Shown: piece after piece, positions 23,856-37,797 of the stretch
How the letters are laid out: the number at the start of each line of letters is the position of its first letter
Position numbering within the stretch: the first letter of the stretch is position 1
Assembly (NCBI RefSeq): GCF_000425805.1
Contig: NZ_AUED01000018.1
Location: forward strand, 62,001-126,000
Length of the DNA stretch: 64,000 nt
Origin: Pseudomonas vranovensis DSM 16006
GTDB lineage: Bacteria > Pseudomonadota > Gammaproteobacteria > Pseudomonadales > Pseudomonadaceae
Direction: 5' to 3'
Program-made: the position numbers and the translations under genes
Notes under the pieces: generated by a model
The model's input: the letters and a program-made list of their open reading frames with translations, nothing else
Database searches by the model: none
Told to the model about the DNA's origin: nothing

Positions 23856-24290
23856 TTAAACCAGCTCGCGCGACTCACGAACCATGTCCACATGCGGAAT
23901 GCCGGCTTCGAGAAACTCTTCGCTGACCACCTTGAACCCGAGGCGCTCGTAGAACGGCGTGGCATGTACCTGGGCGCTGAGCATCTGCTGCTTGAGGTCG
24001 CGATTCTGAGCTTCGACGATCACCGCTTGCATCAGTGCGTCGCCAACCTTCAGGCCGCGCCAGTCCTTGAGTACCGACACCCGGCCGATCTGGCCGTCGG
24101 CCAGCAGGCGCGCGGTACCGATGGGGTAGTCGCCTTCAAGGGCCAGGAAGTGAACGGCGGTATTGTCGTCGGCATCCCATTCCAGCTCGGGCGGTACGCA
24201 CTGTTCGGCAATGAACACGGCTTCACGAATACGGCGGATATCAGCGTTGTCTTTGTGCCAATCGGCGAGGCGAACCCGAATCTTATTCAT
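23856..24290 (-). CDS. GNAT family N-acetyltransferase
   Basis: 144 residues from the ATG at 24290. It has the full GNAT layout: an N-terminal RVRLADWHKDNADI strand-helix, a central TAVHFLALEGDYPIGTARLL sheet, the acetyl-CoA loop region IGRVSVLKDWRGLKVGDALM (V-x-x-x-x-R/K-G-x-x-G pattern), and the closing ATPFYERLGFKVVSEEF. It is like ElaA/YjcF-type enzymes of unknown substrate. Its start overlaps the end of roxA by 8 bases, so it is translationally coupled to a ribosomal-protein hydroxylase. Whether it modifies a ribosomal protein as well is speculation. Confidence 0.88.
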   Translation of the reverse strand: MNKIRVRLADWHKDNADIRRIREAVFIAEQCVPPELEWDADDNTAVHFLALEGDYPIGTARLLADGQIGRVSVLKDWRGLKVGDALMQAVIVEAQNRDLKQQMLSAQVHATPFYERLGFKVVSEEFLEAGIPHVDMVRESRELV

Positions 24291-25449
24291 TGGCAAATCC
24301 CAGGCTTCCTTGTTTGACCAGTTCACAGATCAAGGTCATGCCTTGATCGTTTTCAAGCCACTGTTCAAGGTTCTCGATGTGCAGCGCATCGGCGGCGCAG
24401 ATCAGCTTGAGCAGTTCGCGCAGGTCGCCCGGCAGCAGGCGGCTCTGGCCGCTTGCGAACAGTAGCAGATTGTCATCAACTTCCGACCAGGCCAGGCGTG
24501 CGCTCGGGTTGCGGATCAGGAGTGCGCCGTCGGCCAGGCTTTCGATCAGCTCTGCTTCATCCAGTGCTTCGCCGCTGACCAGTTCAGGGTAGCGCGGCTC
24601 GGTCATGAACTGGCCGAACCAGGTCAGCAGCAGGCGCTCGTCACTCATGTGCTCGGCCAGCAGCTTCTTCAGGCGATCCAGTGCATCGTGCTGGATCTGG
24701 TGCGGGTCGCTGACCGGCTGGGCGTCAGCGTCGGTGTAACGCTCTTCGTCCGGCAGGAACTGGCTGAGGAAGTCGGTGAAGTGGGTCAGCACTTCGGCTG
24801 CGCCCGGGGCGCGGAAACCTACCGAGTAGGTCAGGCAGTCGTCTTCGGCAACGCCGAAGTGGGCCAGGCGTGGCGGCAGGTAAAGCATGTCGCCGGGTTC
24901 GAGGGTCCACTCGTCGCTCTGCTCGAATTCAGCCAGGATGCGCAGGTCGGCGTGCTCCAGCAGCGGGCTGTCGCTGTCGCACATCTGGCCGATCTTCCAG
25001 TTGCGTTTGCCCTGGCCTTGCAGCAGGAATACGTCGTAGTTGTCGAAGTGCGGACCCACGCTGCCGCCTGGGGCTGCGAAGCTGATCATCACGTCGTCGA
25101 TACGCCAGCTGGGCAGGAAGCGGAAGTGCTCCAGCAGTTCCTGGACCTCAGGGACGAACTGGTCGACAGCCTGGACCAGCAGGGTCCAATCGCGCTCAGG
25201 CAGGGTGCTGAAGGTGTCTTCCTCGAACGGGCCGCGGCGCAGCTCCCAAGGCCGCTCGCCGTGCTCGATGACCAGGCGCGACTCGACTTCTTCTTCCAGG
25301 GCCAGGCCGGCCAGTTCGTCGGGGTCGATCGGGCTTTCGAAATCTGGAAAGGCCTGGCGCACCAGCAGAGGTTTCTTCTGCCAGTAGTCGCGCATGAATT
25401 CACGGGCTGTGAGGCCGCCCAGCAGCTGCAGTGGAGTATCAGGATTCAT
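24283..25449 (-). CDS. roxA: 50S ribosomal protein L16 arginine 3-hydroxylase (cupin/JmjC-type)
   Basis: 388 residues, matching E. coli YcfD/RoxA (about 373). It is a 2-oxoglutarate/Fe(II) oxygenase that hydroxylates an arginine of ribosomal protein L16. The cupin core shows GSVGPHFDNYDVFLLQGQGK (H-x-D iron ligands, about residues 133-135) and PPRLAHFGVAEDDCLTYSVG with the third histidine. The C-terminal winged-helix part (about 270-388) matches the dimer/wing domain of the family. It starts at 25449 with its own upstream AT-rich spacer, and its end overlaps the GNAT gene by 8 bases. Confidence 0.9.
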   Translation of the reverse strand: MNPDTPLQLLGGLTAREFMRDYWQKKPLLVRQAFPDFESPIDPDELAGLALEEEVESRLVIEHGERPWELRRGPFEEDTFSTLPERDWTLLVQAVDQFVPEVQELLEHFRFLPSWRIDDVMISFAAPGGSVGPHFDNYDVFLLQGQGKRNWKIGQMCDSDSPLLEHADLRILAEFEQSDEWTLEPGDMLYLPPRLAHFGVAEDDCLTYSVGFRAPGAAEVLTHFTDFLSQFLPDEERYTDADAQPVSDPHQIQHDALDRLKKLLAEHMSDERLLLTWFGQFMTEPRYPELVSGEALDEAELIESLADGALLIRNPSARLAWSEVDDNLLLFASGQSRLLPGDLRELLKLICAADALHIENLEQWLENDQGMTLICELVKQGSLGFANE

Positions 25450-25490
25450 GTGTAACCTATTGAAAAAAAGTAATTGTCTTTCGGTAATAA

Positions 25491-25515
25491 AAACGCCCGG
25501 CTGAGCCGGGCGTTT
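25491..25515 (-). terminator. Rho-independent terminator of purB
   Basis: Perfect 11-bp stem AAACGCCCGGC / GCCGGGCGTTT with a TGA loop; the minus strand continues into TTTTATTACC. It lies 17 bases after the purB stop and upstream of roxA. Confidence 0.9.
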
Positions 25516-25531
25516 ACGCGCAGGGCGTAGA

Positions 25532-27010
<1,479 letters not shown>

Positions 27011-27020
27011 TCATGGCCTC

Positions 27021-27088
27021 ATCGCTGGCAAGCAAGCTCCCGCAGGTGCTGGGCATGCCTGCTCTGCGGGGGTGGCTTGCCAACGAGC
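27021..27088. repeat. Degenerate palindromic repeat of the TCGCTGGCAAGC type
   Basis: TCGCTGGCAAGCAAGCTCCC and the inverted GGGGGTGGCTTGCCAACGAG face each other across about 25 bases. This is a different REP family from the GGAGCGGG/TTGCCCCGCGA type elsewhere in the window. It lies between hflD and purB. Confidence 0.6.
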
Positions 27089-27092
27089 GAGG

Positions 27093-27713
27093 TCAGCCGC
27101 GCAGCATCGGATACAGCTCTTTGAGCAGTTTGCGCCGGCTGATCACCAACTGCCAGCGGTGCCCGCCCAGCTGGCGCCACAGGCGTGCGGCGCGAATGCC
27201 GGCCAGGAGCAGGGCGCGAATCTTCGAGGCGTTGCTCGGTTGTTGCAGGTGGCGCATGTCACCATGCACTTGAATGCGTTGGCGCAGGGTGCTCAGGGTG
27301 TCCTGGTAGAGGGCGCCGCTGGAGGCAATGACGTTCTCGTGCACCAGGCCGAAATGCTCGGCCTGGGACTGGATCTGTGGCAGGCGGTTGCCGATCACGT
27401 CGAGCATGTCGGCGCGTTTGGCCAGCTGGCGTTCAAGGCCCAACATCGACAATGCGTAGCGCAGTGGCTCGCGCTGCAGGCTGCCCGGGTCGCGCTCGAG
27501 GGCGCTGGCCAGGGCGCGGTAGCCGTCGCGCAGGTTCAGGTCGTCGCCGCCGAACACTTCCAGGGTGTTCTGTGGATCGCGTACCAGCAGGCTGCCGAGC
27601 ATGCAGCCCAGGTTGGCCTCGCTGGCCTGGCCGGTGCGGGCGATGCGGTCGACCAGTACAGCGGCCTGGAACACGCCGCCCAGGGCGATCAGTTGCTCTT
27701 GGATCGAGCTCAT
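27093..27713 (-). CDS. hflD: HflD, high-frequency-lysogenization protein homologue
   Basis: 206 residues from the ATG at 27713, all-helical and largely amphipathic, typical of HflD (about 210). The N-terminal [20 protein letters not shown] and the central [20 protein letters not shown] are recognisable for the family. In E. coli HflD is a peripheral membrane protein that sequesters phage lambda CII; its native role is unclear. It is coupled to mnmA by a one-base TGATG overlap, an arrangement conserved in many gammaproteobacteria. Confidence 0.9.
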   Translation of the reverse strand: MSSIQEQLIALGGVFQAAVLVDRIARTGQASEANLGCMLGSLLVRDPQNTLEVFGGDDLNLRDGYRALASALERDPGSLQREPLRYALSMLGLERQLAKRADMLDVIGNRLPQIQSQAEHFGLVHENVIASSGALYQDTLSTLRQRIQVHGDMRHLQQPSNASKIRALLLAGIRAARLWRQLGGHRWQLVISRRKLLKELYPMLRG

Positions 27714-28834
27714 CAGTGGGCGCTCCACGGCTCTGCCGTTTCGATCACGCCGCCGCCCAGGCAGATCTCGCCGTGGTAGAAGACCACCGACTGGCCAGGA
27801 GTAACCGCGCGCTGGGGTTCGTCGAAGACGGCGCGGTAGCCGCTTTCTGTGAGTTCCAGGGTGCAGTCCTGATCACTCTGGCGGTAGCGGACCTTGGCGT
27901 TCAGGCGGCGCGGGTTGGACAGGTCGATCGGGTTGACCCAGAAAATTTCCGAGGCGAGCAGGGCGCGAGAAAACAGCCACGGGTGTTCGTTGCCCTGGCC
28001 GACCACCAGCACATTGCGGCTGAGGTCTTTCTCAAGCACGTACCACGGCTCGTCGCCGGCGTCTTTCAGGCCGCCGATGCCCAGGCCCTGGCGCTGGCCG
28101 ATGGTGTGGTACATCAGGCCGTGATGGCGGCCGATCACCTCGCCGTCGGTGGTCTGGATCTCGCCCGGTTGTGCCGGCAGGTACTGCTTGAGGAAGTCGC
28201 TGAAGCGACGCTCACCGATAAAGCAGATGCCGGTGGAGTCTTTTTTCTTGGCCGTGGCCAGACCGTGTTTTTCGGCAATGGCACGAACTTCGGGCTTTTC
28301 CAGCTCGCCCACCGGGAACAGGGTGCGGGCAATCTGCTCGCCGCCCACAGCGTGCAGGAAGTAGCTCTGGTCTTTGTTCGGGTCCAGCCCCTTGAGCAGC
28401 TCGGTACGCCCGTCAGTGTCGCGGCGGCGCACGTAGTGGCCAGTGGCGATCAGGTCGGCGCCCAGCATCAGGGCGTAGTCGAGGAAGGCCTTGAACTTAA
28501 TTTCACGGTTGCACAGGATGTCCGGATTCGGCGTGCGCCCAGCCTTGTATTCGGCCAGGAAGTGCTCGAACACGTTGTCCCAGTACTCGGCGGCAAAATT
28601 GGCGGTGTGCAGCTTGATGCCGATGCGGTCGCACACGGCCTGGGCGTCGGCCAGGTCTTCGCGGGCGGTGCAGTATTCGGTGCCGTCGTCCTCTTCCCAG
28701 TTCTTCATGAACAGGCCTTCCACCTGATAGCCCTGCTCCATGAGCAGGAGGGCGGAGACGGAAGAGTCCACGCCGCCGGACATGCCGACGATAACGCGTG
28801 TCTTTTCAGGTTCGTAAAGTGCTGGACTGGTCAT
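27713..28834 (-). CDS. mnmA: tRNA-specific 2-thiouridylase
   Basis: 373 residues. MnmA activates C2 of uridine-34 in tRNA-Glu, -Gln and -Lys with ATP and inserts sulfur relayed by the Tus proteins, which are encoded at 48.4-49.8 kb. The PP-loop [16 protein letters not shown] (about residues 17-32) binds ATP. The two catalytic cysteines are seen in [12 protein letters not shown] (about residue 108) and [12 protein letters not shown] (about 205). The C-terminal beta-barrel is complete. It starts at the ATG at 28834 and is followed directly by hflD. Confidence 0.97.
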   Translation of the reverse strand: MTSPALYEPEKTRVIVGMSGGVDSSVSALLLMEQGYQVEGLFMKNWEEDDGTEYCTAREDLADAQAVCDRIGIKLHTANFAAEYWDNVFEHFLAEYKAGRTPNPDILCNREIKFKAFLDYALMLGADLIATGHYVRRRDTDGRTELLKGLDPNKDQSYFLHAVGGEQIARTLFPVGELEKPEVRAIAEKHGLATAKKKDSTGICFIGERRFSDFLKQYLPAQPGEIQTTDGEVIGRHHGLMYHTIGQRQGLGIGGLKDAGDEPWYVLEKDLSRNVLVVGQGNEHPWLFSRALLASEIFWVNPIDLSNPRRLNAKVRYRQSDQDCTLELTESGYRAVFDEPQRAVTPGQSVVFYHGEICLGGGVIETAEPWSAH

Positions 28835-28904
28835 AGGTACCGGCTGTGTATCTGGAAAAAGACGACGATTCTATCAAACTGCGGCCTACAAGGCATCGTC
28901 ACCG

Positions 28905-29345
28905 TCAGTCGCGAATCAGTGTCAGGCTGTGCAGGGGGCCAGCCAGGTAGTCACCGATGCAGCGGGGTACCAGCTCGCTGCGCCAGCGTTCGGGGGCGGC
29001 CAGCAGTTCCTCGCGCGTCAGCCATACGGCGCGGACGATGTCGCTGTCCAGGGCGCGCTGGGGGTGGTGCTTGAGTGGCCGGGCGGCGAAGCACACGCGT
29101 TGGTACGTCACGCCGTTGCTGGGGGCCGTGTAGAGGTAGATGCCGACGATGCCGGTCAGCTCGACATCCCAGGCGGTCTCTTCCAGCGTTTCGCGGATGG
29201 CAGCCTCAAGCAGACTTTCGTTGGCCTCCAGATGGCCGGCCGGTTGGTTGAAGACATGCTTGCCGGCCTTGAACTCCTCGACCATGAGGAAGCGGCCCTG
29301 GTCTTCGACGATGGTGGCGACGGTGATGTGGGGTTGCCAGGTCAT
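28905..29345 (-). CDS. nudJ: NUDIX hydrolase, NudJ-type phosphatase
   Basis: 146 residues from the ATG at 29345, which has AGGA eight bases upstream; another ATG six codons earlier (29363) is possible. The Nudix box is clear: GHLEANESLLEAAIRETLEE (about residues 37-56), with the REtLEE metal-binding glutamates, followed by TAWDVEL. NudJ hydrolyses nucleoside tri- and diphosphates and HMP pyrophosphate. It sits just upstream of mnmA in the same orientation, as in other pseudomonads, and probably in one transcript with mnmA and hflD. Confidence 0.9.
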   Translation of the reverse strand: MTWQPHITVATIVEDQGRFLMVEEFKAGKHVFNQPAGHLEANESLLEAAIRETLEETAWDVELTGIVGIYLYTAPSNGVTYQRVCFAARPLKHHPQRALDSDIVRAVWLTREELLAAPERWRSELVPRCIGDYLAGPLHSLTLIRD

Positions 29346-29379
29346 GGGATGGTCCTGTGTCATTTTTTTACCGGGATCA

Positions 29380-29404
29380 GCAGGAGCGGAGTTGCCCCGC
29401 GATC
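29380..29404. repeat. REP-type palindrome (single unit)
   Basis: AGGAGCGGAGTTGCCCCGCGAT is one unit of the window's main REP family. It lies between the idh terminator and nudJ. Confidence 0.7.
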
Positions 29405-29419
29405 AAACCCGAAAAAGCA

Positions 29420-29446
29420 GAAGCCCCGGTGCGTGGCCGGGGCTTC
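29420..29446 (-). terminator. Rho-independent terminator of idh
   Basis: Perfect 10-bp stem GAAGCCCCGG / CCGGGGCTTC with a 7-base loop; the minus strand continues TGCTTTTTCGGG. It begins about 20 bases after the idh stop. Confidence 0.85.
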
Positions 29447-29467
29447 CGATGTTACGTCAAGCTAGCC

Positions 29468-32108
<2,641 letters not shown>

Positions 32109-33365
32109 ATGGGATACCAGAAAATCAAGGTTCCGGCAGTCGGCGACAAAATCACCGTCAACGCAGACCATTCTCTAAATGTTCCTGATAATCCGATCAT
32201 CCCGTTCATCGAAGGCGATGGCATTGGCGTAGACGTCAGTCCCGTCATGATCAAAGTGGTTGATGCTGCTGTAGAAAAAGCCTATGGGGGCAAGCGCAAG
32301 ATTTCCTGGATGGAAGTCTATGCGGGTGAAAAAGCCACGCAGGTATACGACCAGGACACCTGGCTGCCCCAGGAGACCCTGGATGCCGTCAAAGATTACG
32401 TCGTCTCCATCAAGGGGCCGCTGACCACCCCGGTTGGTGGCGGTATCCGCTCCCTGAACGTTGCCCTGCGCCAGCAGCTGGACCTGTATGTGTGCCTGCG
32501 GCCGGTGGTGTGGTTCGACGGTGTGCCGAGCCCGGTGAAAAAACCTGGCGATGTCGACATGGTGATCTTCCGTGAGAACTCCGAAGACATCTATGCCGGT
32601 ATCGAGTGGAAGGCTGGCTCGCCTGAGGCGCAGAAGGTCATCAAGTTCCTCAAAGAGGAAATGGGCGTTACCAAGATCCGTTTCGACCAGGACTGCGGTA
32701 TCGGCATCAAGCCGGTGTCCAAGGAAGGTACCCAGCGTCTGGTGCGCAAGGCCCTGCAGTACGTAGTGGACAACGACCGCAAGTCGCTGACCATCGTCCA
32801 CAAGGGTAACATCATGAAGTTCACAGAAGGGGCCTTCAAGGATTGGGGCTACGAAGTGGCCAAGAACGAATTCGGTGCCGAGCTGCTCGATGGCGGCCCG
32901 TGGATGAAGTTCAAGAACCCGAAAACCGGTCGCGAGGTCATCGTCAAGGATGCCATCGCCGACGCCATGCTCCAGCAGATCCTGCTGCGTCCGGCCGAGT
33001 ACGATGTGATCGCGACTCTCAACCTAAATGGCGACTACCTCTCCGACGCCCTGGCGGCCGAAGTAGGGGGTATCGGTATTGCTCCAGGTGCCAACCTGTC
33101 GGATACGGTGGCCATGTTCGAGGCTACCCACGGCACGGCGCCGAAATACGCCGGCAAAGACCAGGTGAACCCGGGGTCGGTGATTCTCTCGGCCGAGATG
33201 ATGCTGCGTCACCTGGGCTGGACCGAAGCCGCTGACCTGATCATCAAAGGTACCAATGGTGCAATCAAGGCCAAGACCGTGACCTATGACTTCGAGCGCC
33301 TGATGGATGGCGCCACGCTGGTCAGCAGTTCCGGTTTTGGTGAGGCGCTGATCAAGCACATGTAA
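32109..33365 (+). CDS. icd: NADP-dependent isocitrate dehydrogenase, dimeric type
   Basis: 418 residues, the E. coli Icd length. The substrate loop [20 protein letters not shown] (about residues 113-132) includes the serine whose phosphorylation by AceK switches the enzyme off and diverts isocitrate to isocitrate lyase. [20 protein letters not shown] (about 303-322) is the family signature with the metal-binding aspartates. It is divergent from idh, preceded by CGGAG and followed by a strong terminator. No aceK is present in this window. Confidence 0.97.
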   Translation: MGYQKIKVPAVGDKITVNADHSLNVPDNPIIPFIEGDGIGVDVSPVMIKVVDAAVEKAYGGKRKISWMEVYAGEKATQVYDQDTWLPQETLDAVKDYVVSIKGPLTTPVGGGIRSLNVALRQQLDLYVCLRPVVWFDGVPSPVKKPGDVDMVIFRENSEDIYAGIEWKAGSPEAQKVIKFLKEEMGVTKIRFDQDCGIGIKPVSKEGTQRLVRKALQYVVDNDRKSLTIVHKGNIMKFTEGAFKDWGYEVAKNEFGAELLDGGPWMKFKNPKTGREVIVKDAIADAMLQQILLRPAEYDVIATLNLNGDYLSDALAAEVGGIGIAPGANLSDTVAMFEATHGTAPKYAGKDQVNPGSVILSAEMMLRHLGWTEAADLIIKGTNGAIKAKTVTYDFERLMDGATLVSSSGFGEALIKHM

Positions 33366-33381
33366 CAAAAAGCAGGCAAAC

Positions 33382-33418
33382 AAAAGCCGACCCGCTCGCA
33401 GGAACGGGTCGGCTTTTT
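33382..33418. terminator. Bidirectional terminator between icd and cspD
   Basis: Stem AAAGCCGACCCG / CGGGTCGGCTTT of 12 bp with a 10-base loop, flanked by an A-run on the left and TTTTT on the right. It can end icd transcripts on the plus strand and cspD transcripts on the minus strand. Confidence 0.9.
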
Positions 33419-33432
33419 ATTGCGTTCAGCAA

Positions 33433-33696
33433 TCAGGCGCCAATGGCGCTATCTGCTGTGGACGTGGTGGCTGGCGCGGTATCGACTTTTCTGTTGGCAT
33501 CCTGGATTTCGATGGCGTGCAATCCCTTGGGTCCCTGGATAATCTCGAATGTGACGGCCTGGCCGGCTTTCAACGTTTTATATCCATCCATCTTGATGGC
33601 GGAATAATGAGCGAAAAGGTCGTCGCTTTTCCCTTCTTCGTTGATGAATCCGTAGCCCTTGGCATTGTTGAACCACTTGACTTTACCGCTTGCCAT
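33433..33696 (-). CDS. cspD: Cold-shock-domain protein CspD
   Basis: 87 residues from the ATG at 33696 ([20 protein letters not shown]). It has a single cold-shock domain with RNP1 KGYGFI and a RNP2-like DLFAHYSAI, followed by a short acidic/variable tail rich in alanine and threonine. In E. coli CspD is a stationary-phase inhibitor of DNA replication, and the cspD-clpS-clpA order is conserved in both groups. It is divergent from clpS over 227 bases. Confidence 0.92.
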   Translation of the reverse strand: MASGKVKWFNNAKGYGFINEEGKSDDLFAHYSAIKMDGYKTLKAGQAVTFEIIQGPKGLHAIEIQDANRKVDTAPATTSTADSAIGA

Positions 33697-33923
33697 CCTC
33701 ATATCCCTCTGCAAAGGACTCCATCACTGGAGTATCATCCACTCCATCCGCATATGAACCTGCGAAAATTCTGGTTGACTGCGCGGATCTTTATCGACCA
33801 CGGTGGGTTCTTATTGGTTGTAACACCGTTTTGCCGATAGTCAAGGTCGGGCGACAGTCGTTCAAACGTCGGCTTTGCGGTCAACCCACAACCTTAACCT
33901 GTCGAAATGATGAATTTCTTTCC

Positions 33924-34286
33924 ATGCATGTACATAGCCAGATTCGACTAACATTCAATCAGGATCGCCCGCAATCGCATGAGGACGATGGTTCCGGCCT
34001 GGCGGTTCAGGAAGCCAAGCCAGCGCTGCAGGCGCCACCCATGTACAAGGTGGTTTTGTTCAACGATGACTACACACCGATGGATTTCGTCGTCGAAGTG
34101 CTCGAGGTGTTTTTTAACCTGAATCGCGAGCTGGCGACCAAGGTCATGCTGGCCGTCCATACAGAAGGACGGGCAGTGTGCGGATTGTTTACCCGCGACA
34201 TCGCCGAGACCAAGGCCATGCAGGTCAACCAATACGCCAGGGAAAGCCAGCATCCGCTACTCTGTGAAATCGAGAAGGACGGTTAA
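33924..34286 (+). CDS. clpS: ATP-dependent Clp protease adaptor ClpS
   Basis: 120 residues from the ATG at 33924 ([20 protein letters not shown]); the long frame upstream to 33690 is the cspD region and not coding. ClpS recognises N-terminal Leu, Phe, Tyr and Trp and delivers such substrates to ClpA. The binding pocket is visible in [20 protein letters not shown] (about residues 41-60; [10 protein letters not shown] is the hallmark) and in [20 protein letters not shown], with the pocket histidine. The flexible N-terminal tail of about 35 residues is present. It lies 30 bases before clpA and forms an operon with it. Confidence 0.96.
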   Translation: MHVHSQIRLTFNQDRPQSHEDDGSGLAVQEAKPALQAPPMYKVVLFNDDYTPMDFVVEVLEVFFNLNRELATKVMLAVHTEGRAVCGLFTRDIAETKAMQVNQYARESQHPLLCEIEKDG

Positions 34287-34316
34287 TCGCCGACCACTTG
34301 GGTATGAGGTGAAGCT

Positions 34317-36587
34317 ATGTTAAACCGCGAGCTCGAAGTCACCCTCAATCTGGCCTTCAAGGAGGCACGTTCGAAGCGTCATGAGTTCATGACCGTCGAA
34401 CACCTGCTGCTGGCATTGCTGGATAATGAGGCCGCAGCCACCGTTTTGCGTGCCTGCGGCGCGAACCTCGACAAACTCAAACACGACCTGCAGGAGTTCA
34501 TCGACTCCACCACGCCGTTGATCCCCGTGCATGACGAGGATCGCGAGACCCAGCCAACCCTGGGCTTCCAGCGTGTATTGCAGCGCGCAGTCTTCCACGT
34601 CCAGAGCTCGGGCAAGCGTGAAGTCACTGGCGCAAATGTGCTGGTGGCGATTTTCAGCGAACAGGAAAGTCAGGCGGTGTTCCTGCTCAAGCAGCAGAGC
34701 GTCGCCCGTATCGATGTGGTCAACTACATCGCCCATGGCATCTCCAAGGTGCCGGGGCAGGGTGAGCACTCCGAAGGCGAGCAGGATATGCAGGATGAAG
34801 ACGGTGGCGAAACCTCGTCGTCGGGCAATCCTCTGGATGCCTATGCCAGCAACCTCAACGAACAGGCCCGTCAAGGCCGTATCGACCCGCTGGTCGGTCG
34901 CGAGCTGGAAGTCGAGCGCGTAGCGCAGATTTTGGCGCGCCGGCGCAAGAACAACCCGCTGCTGGTCGGTGAGGCCGGTGTGGGCAAGACTGCCATCGCC
35001 GAAGGCCTGGCCAAGCGCATTGTCGATGGCCAGGTGCCAGACCTGCTGGCGCAGAGCGTTGTCTACTCCCTTGACCTGGGTGCGCTGCTGGCCGGCACCA
35101 AGTACCGCGGCGACTTCGAGAAGCGCTTCAAGGCGTTGCTCGGCGAGCTGCGCAAGCGGCCTCAGGCAATCCTGTTCATCGACGAGATCCACACCATCAT
35201 TGGCGCCGGTGCGGCATCCGGTGGTGTGATGGATGCCTCGAACCTGCTCAAGCCGCTGCTGTCCTCGGGTGATATCCGTTGCATCGGTTCGACCACCTTC
35301 CAGGAGTTCCGTGGCATCTTCGAGAAGGACCGTGCCCTGGCGCGGCGGTTCCAGAAAGTCGATGTCAGTGAGCCATCGGTGGAAGACACCGTCGGCATCC
35401 TGCGCGGCCTCAAGGGGCGCTTCGAGACTCACCACAACATCGAGTACAGCGATGAGGCCCTGCGCGCAGCCGCAGAGCTTGCAGCACGCTACATCAATGA
35501 CCGGCACATGCCGGACAAAGCCATCGATGTGATTGACGAGGCAGGGGCGTATCAGCGCCTGCAGCCGGTCGAGATGCGCGTCAAGCGTATCGATGTGCCG
35601 CAAGTTGAAGATATCGTCGCGAAAATCGCGCGGATCCCGCCAAAGCACGTCACCAGTTCCGACAAGGAGCTGCTGCGTAACCTGGAGCGAGACCTGAAGC
35701 TGACCGTCTTTGGTCAGGATGCGGCGATCGATTCGCTGGCGACTGCCATCAAGTTGTCTCGTGCTGGCCTCAAGTCGCCAGACAAGCCAGTCGGGTCGTT
35801 CCTGTTCGCAGGTCCTACGGGTGTCGGCAAGACCGAGGCGGCGCGTCAGTTGGCCAAGGCGCTTGGGGTTGAGCTGGTGCGTTTCGACATGTCCGAGTAC
35901 ATGGAGCGTCATACTGTTTCGCGCCTGATTGGTGCCCCTCCGGGCTACGTCGGGTTCGACCAGGGTGGCTTGCTCACCGAAGCCATTACCAAGCAGCCGC
36001 ACTGCGTATTGCTGCTCGATGAAATCGAGAAGGCGCACCCCGAAGTCTTCAACCTGCTGCTGCAGGTGATGGACCACGGTACCCTGACCGACAACAACGG
36101 ACGCAAGGCGGACTTCCGCAACGTGATCGTGATCATGACCACTAACGCCGGTGCTGAAACCGCAGCGCGAGCCTCCATTGGCTTCACGCAGCAGGATCAC
36201 TCCTCGGATGCGATGGAGGTGATCAAGAAGAGCTTCACGCCAGAGTTCCGCAACCGCCTGGACACCATCATCCAGTTTGGCCGTCTCAGTCACGAGACGA
36301 TCAAGAGTGTGGTGGACAAGTTCCTCATCGAGCTGCAGGCGCAACTGGAAGACAAGCGCGTTCTGCTGGAGGTCAGCGATGCGGCGCGCAGCTGGCTGGC
36401 TGCTGGTGGTTACGACGCGCAGATGGGCGCACGGCCGATGGCGCGGCTGATCCAGGACAAGATCAAGCGGCCGTTGGCCGAGGAGATCCTGTTCGGCGAG
36501 CTGGCTGAGCACGGCGGAGTGGTACACGTCGACATTCGCGATGGCGAGTTGGTGTTCGACTTCGAGACCACGGCCGAGATGGCGTAG
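34317..36587 (+). CDS. clpA: ATP-dependent Clp protease ATP-binding subunit ClpA
   Basis: 756 residues. It is a hexameric double-ring AAA+ unfoldase that feeds ClpP. The Clp N-domain (about 1-145) is the ClpS docking site. D1 has Walker [15 protein letters not shown] (about 217-230) and Walker [12 protein letters not shown]2 has [14 protein letters not shown] (about 498-511) and [13 protein letters not shown]. The loop after D2, [11 protein letters not shown], has IGF at the ClpP-binding position where E. coli has IGL. An acidic linker lies between N and D1. It is followed by a REP pair and a bidirectional terminator. Confidence 0.97.
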   Translation: MLNRELEVTLNLAFKEARSKRHEFMTVEHLLLALLDNEAAATVLRACGANLDKLKHDLQEFIDSTTPLIPVHDEDRETQPTLGFQRVLQRAVFHVQSSGKREVTGANVLVAIFSEQESQAVFLLKQQSVARIDVVNYIAHGISKVPGQGEHSEGEQDMQDEDGGETSSSGNPLDAYASNLNEQARQGRIDPLVGRELEVERVAQILARRRKNNPLLVGEAGVGKTAIAEGLAKRIVDGQVPDLLAQSVVYSLDLGALLAGTKYRGDFEKRFKALLGELRKRPQAILFIDEIHTIIGAGAASGGVMDASNLLKPLLSSGDIRCIGSTTFQEFRGIFEKDRALARRFQKVDVSEPSVEDTVGILRGLKGRFETHHNIEYSDEALRAAAELAARYINDRHMPDKAIDVIDEAGAYQRLQPVEMRVKRIDVPQVEDIVAKIARIPPKHVTSSDKELLRNLERDLKLTVFGQDAAIDSLATAIKLSRAGLKSPDKPVGSFLFAGPTGVGKTEAARQLAKALGVELVRFDMSEYMERHTVSRLIGAPPGYVGFDQGGLLTEAITKQPHCVLLLDEIEKAHPEVFNLLLQVMDHGTLTDNNGRKADFRNVIVIMTTNAGAETAARASIGFTQQDHSSDAMEVIKKSFTPEFRNRLDTIIQFGRLSHETIKSVVDKFLIELQAQLEDKRVLLEVSDAARSWLAAGGYDAQMGARPMARLIQDKIKRPLAEEILFGELAEHGGVVHVDIRDGELVFDFETTAEMA

Positions 36588-36597
36588 TAGTTGCTGG

Positions 36598-36653
36598 TCG
36601 CGGGGCACGCCCGCTCCTGCAAGTTCTGTAGGAGCGGGTTTGCCCCGCGATGC
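36598..36653. repeat. Paired inverted REP element
   Basis: TCGCGGGGCACGCCCGCTCC and the inverted GGAGCGGGTTTGCCCCGCGA face each other across about 16 bases, directly after clpA. It belongs to the window's main REP family. Confidence 0.8.
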
Positions 36654-36668
36654 GTTTCAAGGCAAACA

Positions 36669-36697
36669 AAAATGCCCGGCATGTAGCCGGGCATTTT
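36669..36697. terminator. Bidirectional terminator between clpA and infA
   Basis: Perfect 12-bp stem AAAATGCCCGGC / GCCGGGCATTTT with an ATGTA loop and A/T runs on both sides. It serves the convergent clpA and infA. Confidence 0.93.
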
Positions 36698-36709
36698 TGT
36701 TGGTGTTGC

Positions 36710-36928
36710 TTATCGAGCGCGGTAGGTGATGCGCCCTTTGCTCAGGTCATAAGGCGTCAGTTCGACGCGGACCTTGTCACCGGTCAGAATACGAATGTAG
36801 TTCTTGCGCATTTTTCCTGAGATATGCGCGGTAACGACGTGCCCATTTTCCAACTCCACACGGAACATGGTGTTGGGCAGGGTGTCGACGACAGTGCCTT
36901 CCATTTCGAAGCTGTCTTCTTTCGACAT
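36710..36928 (-). CDS. infA: Translation initiation factor IF-1
   Basis: 72 residues, a single OB-fold as expected ([20 protein letters not shown] at the start; [20 protein letters not shown] in the middle). IF-1 occupies the ribosomal A site during initiation. Its position between clpA and the aminoacyl-transferase genes is conserved in gammaproteobacteria. It is convergent with clpA and lies 104 bases downstream of bpt in the same orientation. Confidence 0.97.
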
Positions 36929-37032
36929 GCAGTAAAGCCCTCGGTGTCCAGTTAATGGCCCGGTGCACGACTGCGCCAGGCAAAAAAAGTGGCGTGCATT
37001 GTGCCCGAAAAATGGACTTCAAGCCAATGATT

Positions 37033-37740
37033 TCAGTTCAGGGTCACCCAGCGCTGATTGATCAACAGCTCGATGGGGCGGTACTGGGTCTTGTAGTTCA
37101 TTTTTTTGCAGTTTTTGATCCAGTACCCGAGGTAGACGGCGTCCAGCCCCAGGCGCAGGGCTTCGGTGATCTGCCAGAGGATGGCATAGCGGCCCAGGCT
37201 CCTGCGCTCCTCGTCGGGTTCGTAGAAGGTGTAGACCGCCGAGAGGCCGTTGGGTAGCAGGTCGGTGACGGCCACGGCGACCAGGCGGCCTTGCAGGCGG
37301 AACTCGTAGAAGCGTGAAAACGGCAGGTCACGAACCAGGAACGTGGAGAACTGGTCGCGGCTGGGTGGGTACATGTCACCGTCGGCATGGCGTTGCTCGA
37401 TGTAGCGCCGGTACAGTTCGAAGTACTCTTCCTTGAAGGCTGGGCGGGCGGGCGTGACGGTCAGGTCGGCGTTGCGCTTGAGAATGCGTTTTTGCTGGCG
37501 GTTTGGCAAAAAGCGTGCAGACGGAATCCGCGCCGGTACACAGGCGTTGCAATTCTGGCAATGCGGGCGATACAGGTGGTCGCCACTGCGCCGGAAGCCC
37601 ATTTCCGACAGGTCTGCGTAGACATTCACGTCCATTGGCTGGCTCGGATCGAGAAACAGCGTTGTGGCTTGTTCGTCTGGCAGGTAGCTGCAGGAATGGG
37701 GTTGAGTGGCATAAAACTTCAACCGCGCCAGCTCTGTCAT
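37033..37740 (-). CDS. bpt: Aspartate/glutamate leucyltransferase (arginyl-transferase family)
   Basis: 235 residues from the ATG at 37740; a TTG two codons earlier is less likely. It transfers leucine from Leu-tRNA to proteins with N-terminal Asp or Glu, making them ClpS substrates. Family landmarks are [20 protein letters not shown] near the N-terminus, [20 protein letters not shown] (about residues 58-77, with three cysteines that mark the ATE N-terminal domain), and [20 protein letters not shown] (about 170-189) of the GNAT-like C-terminal domain. It is probably transcribed together with aat, 57 bases upstream. Confidence 0.93.
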   Translation of the reverse strand: MTELARLKFYATQPHSCSYLPDEQATTLFLDPSQPMDVNVYADLSEMGFRRSGDHLYRPHCQNCNACVPARIPSARFLPNRQQKRILKRNADLTVTPARPAFKEEYFELYRRYIEQRHADGDMYPPSRDQFSTFLVRDLPFSRFYEFRLQGRLVAVAVTDLLPNGLSAVYTFYEPDEERRSLGRYAILWQITEALRLGLDAVYLGYWIKNCKKMNYKTQYRPIELLINQRWVTLN

Positions 37741-37797
37741 GATCAACCCCTCGGGAGGTGCGTTTGAATTAAGTGTAAGCCAGCTGGAAAAACTCGC

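Noticed and set aside
34320-36608. Minus-strand open frame of 762 codons opposite clpA
   Set aside because: It mirrors clpA codon for codon in a high-GC gene, has a composition typical of antisense frames (many Gln, Arg, His, Leu) and matches no family. Similar mirror frames lie opposite nuoG (12302-14956), nuoL (8167-10224), idh (29357-31630) and ftsK (38749-40935), and are rejected for the same reason.
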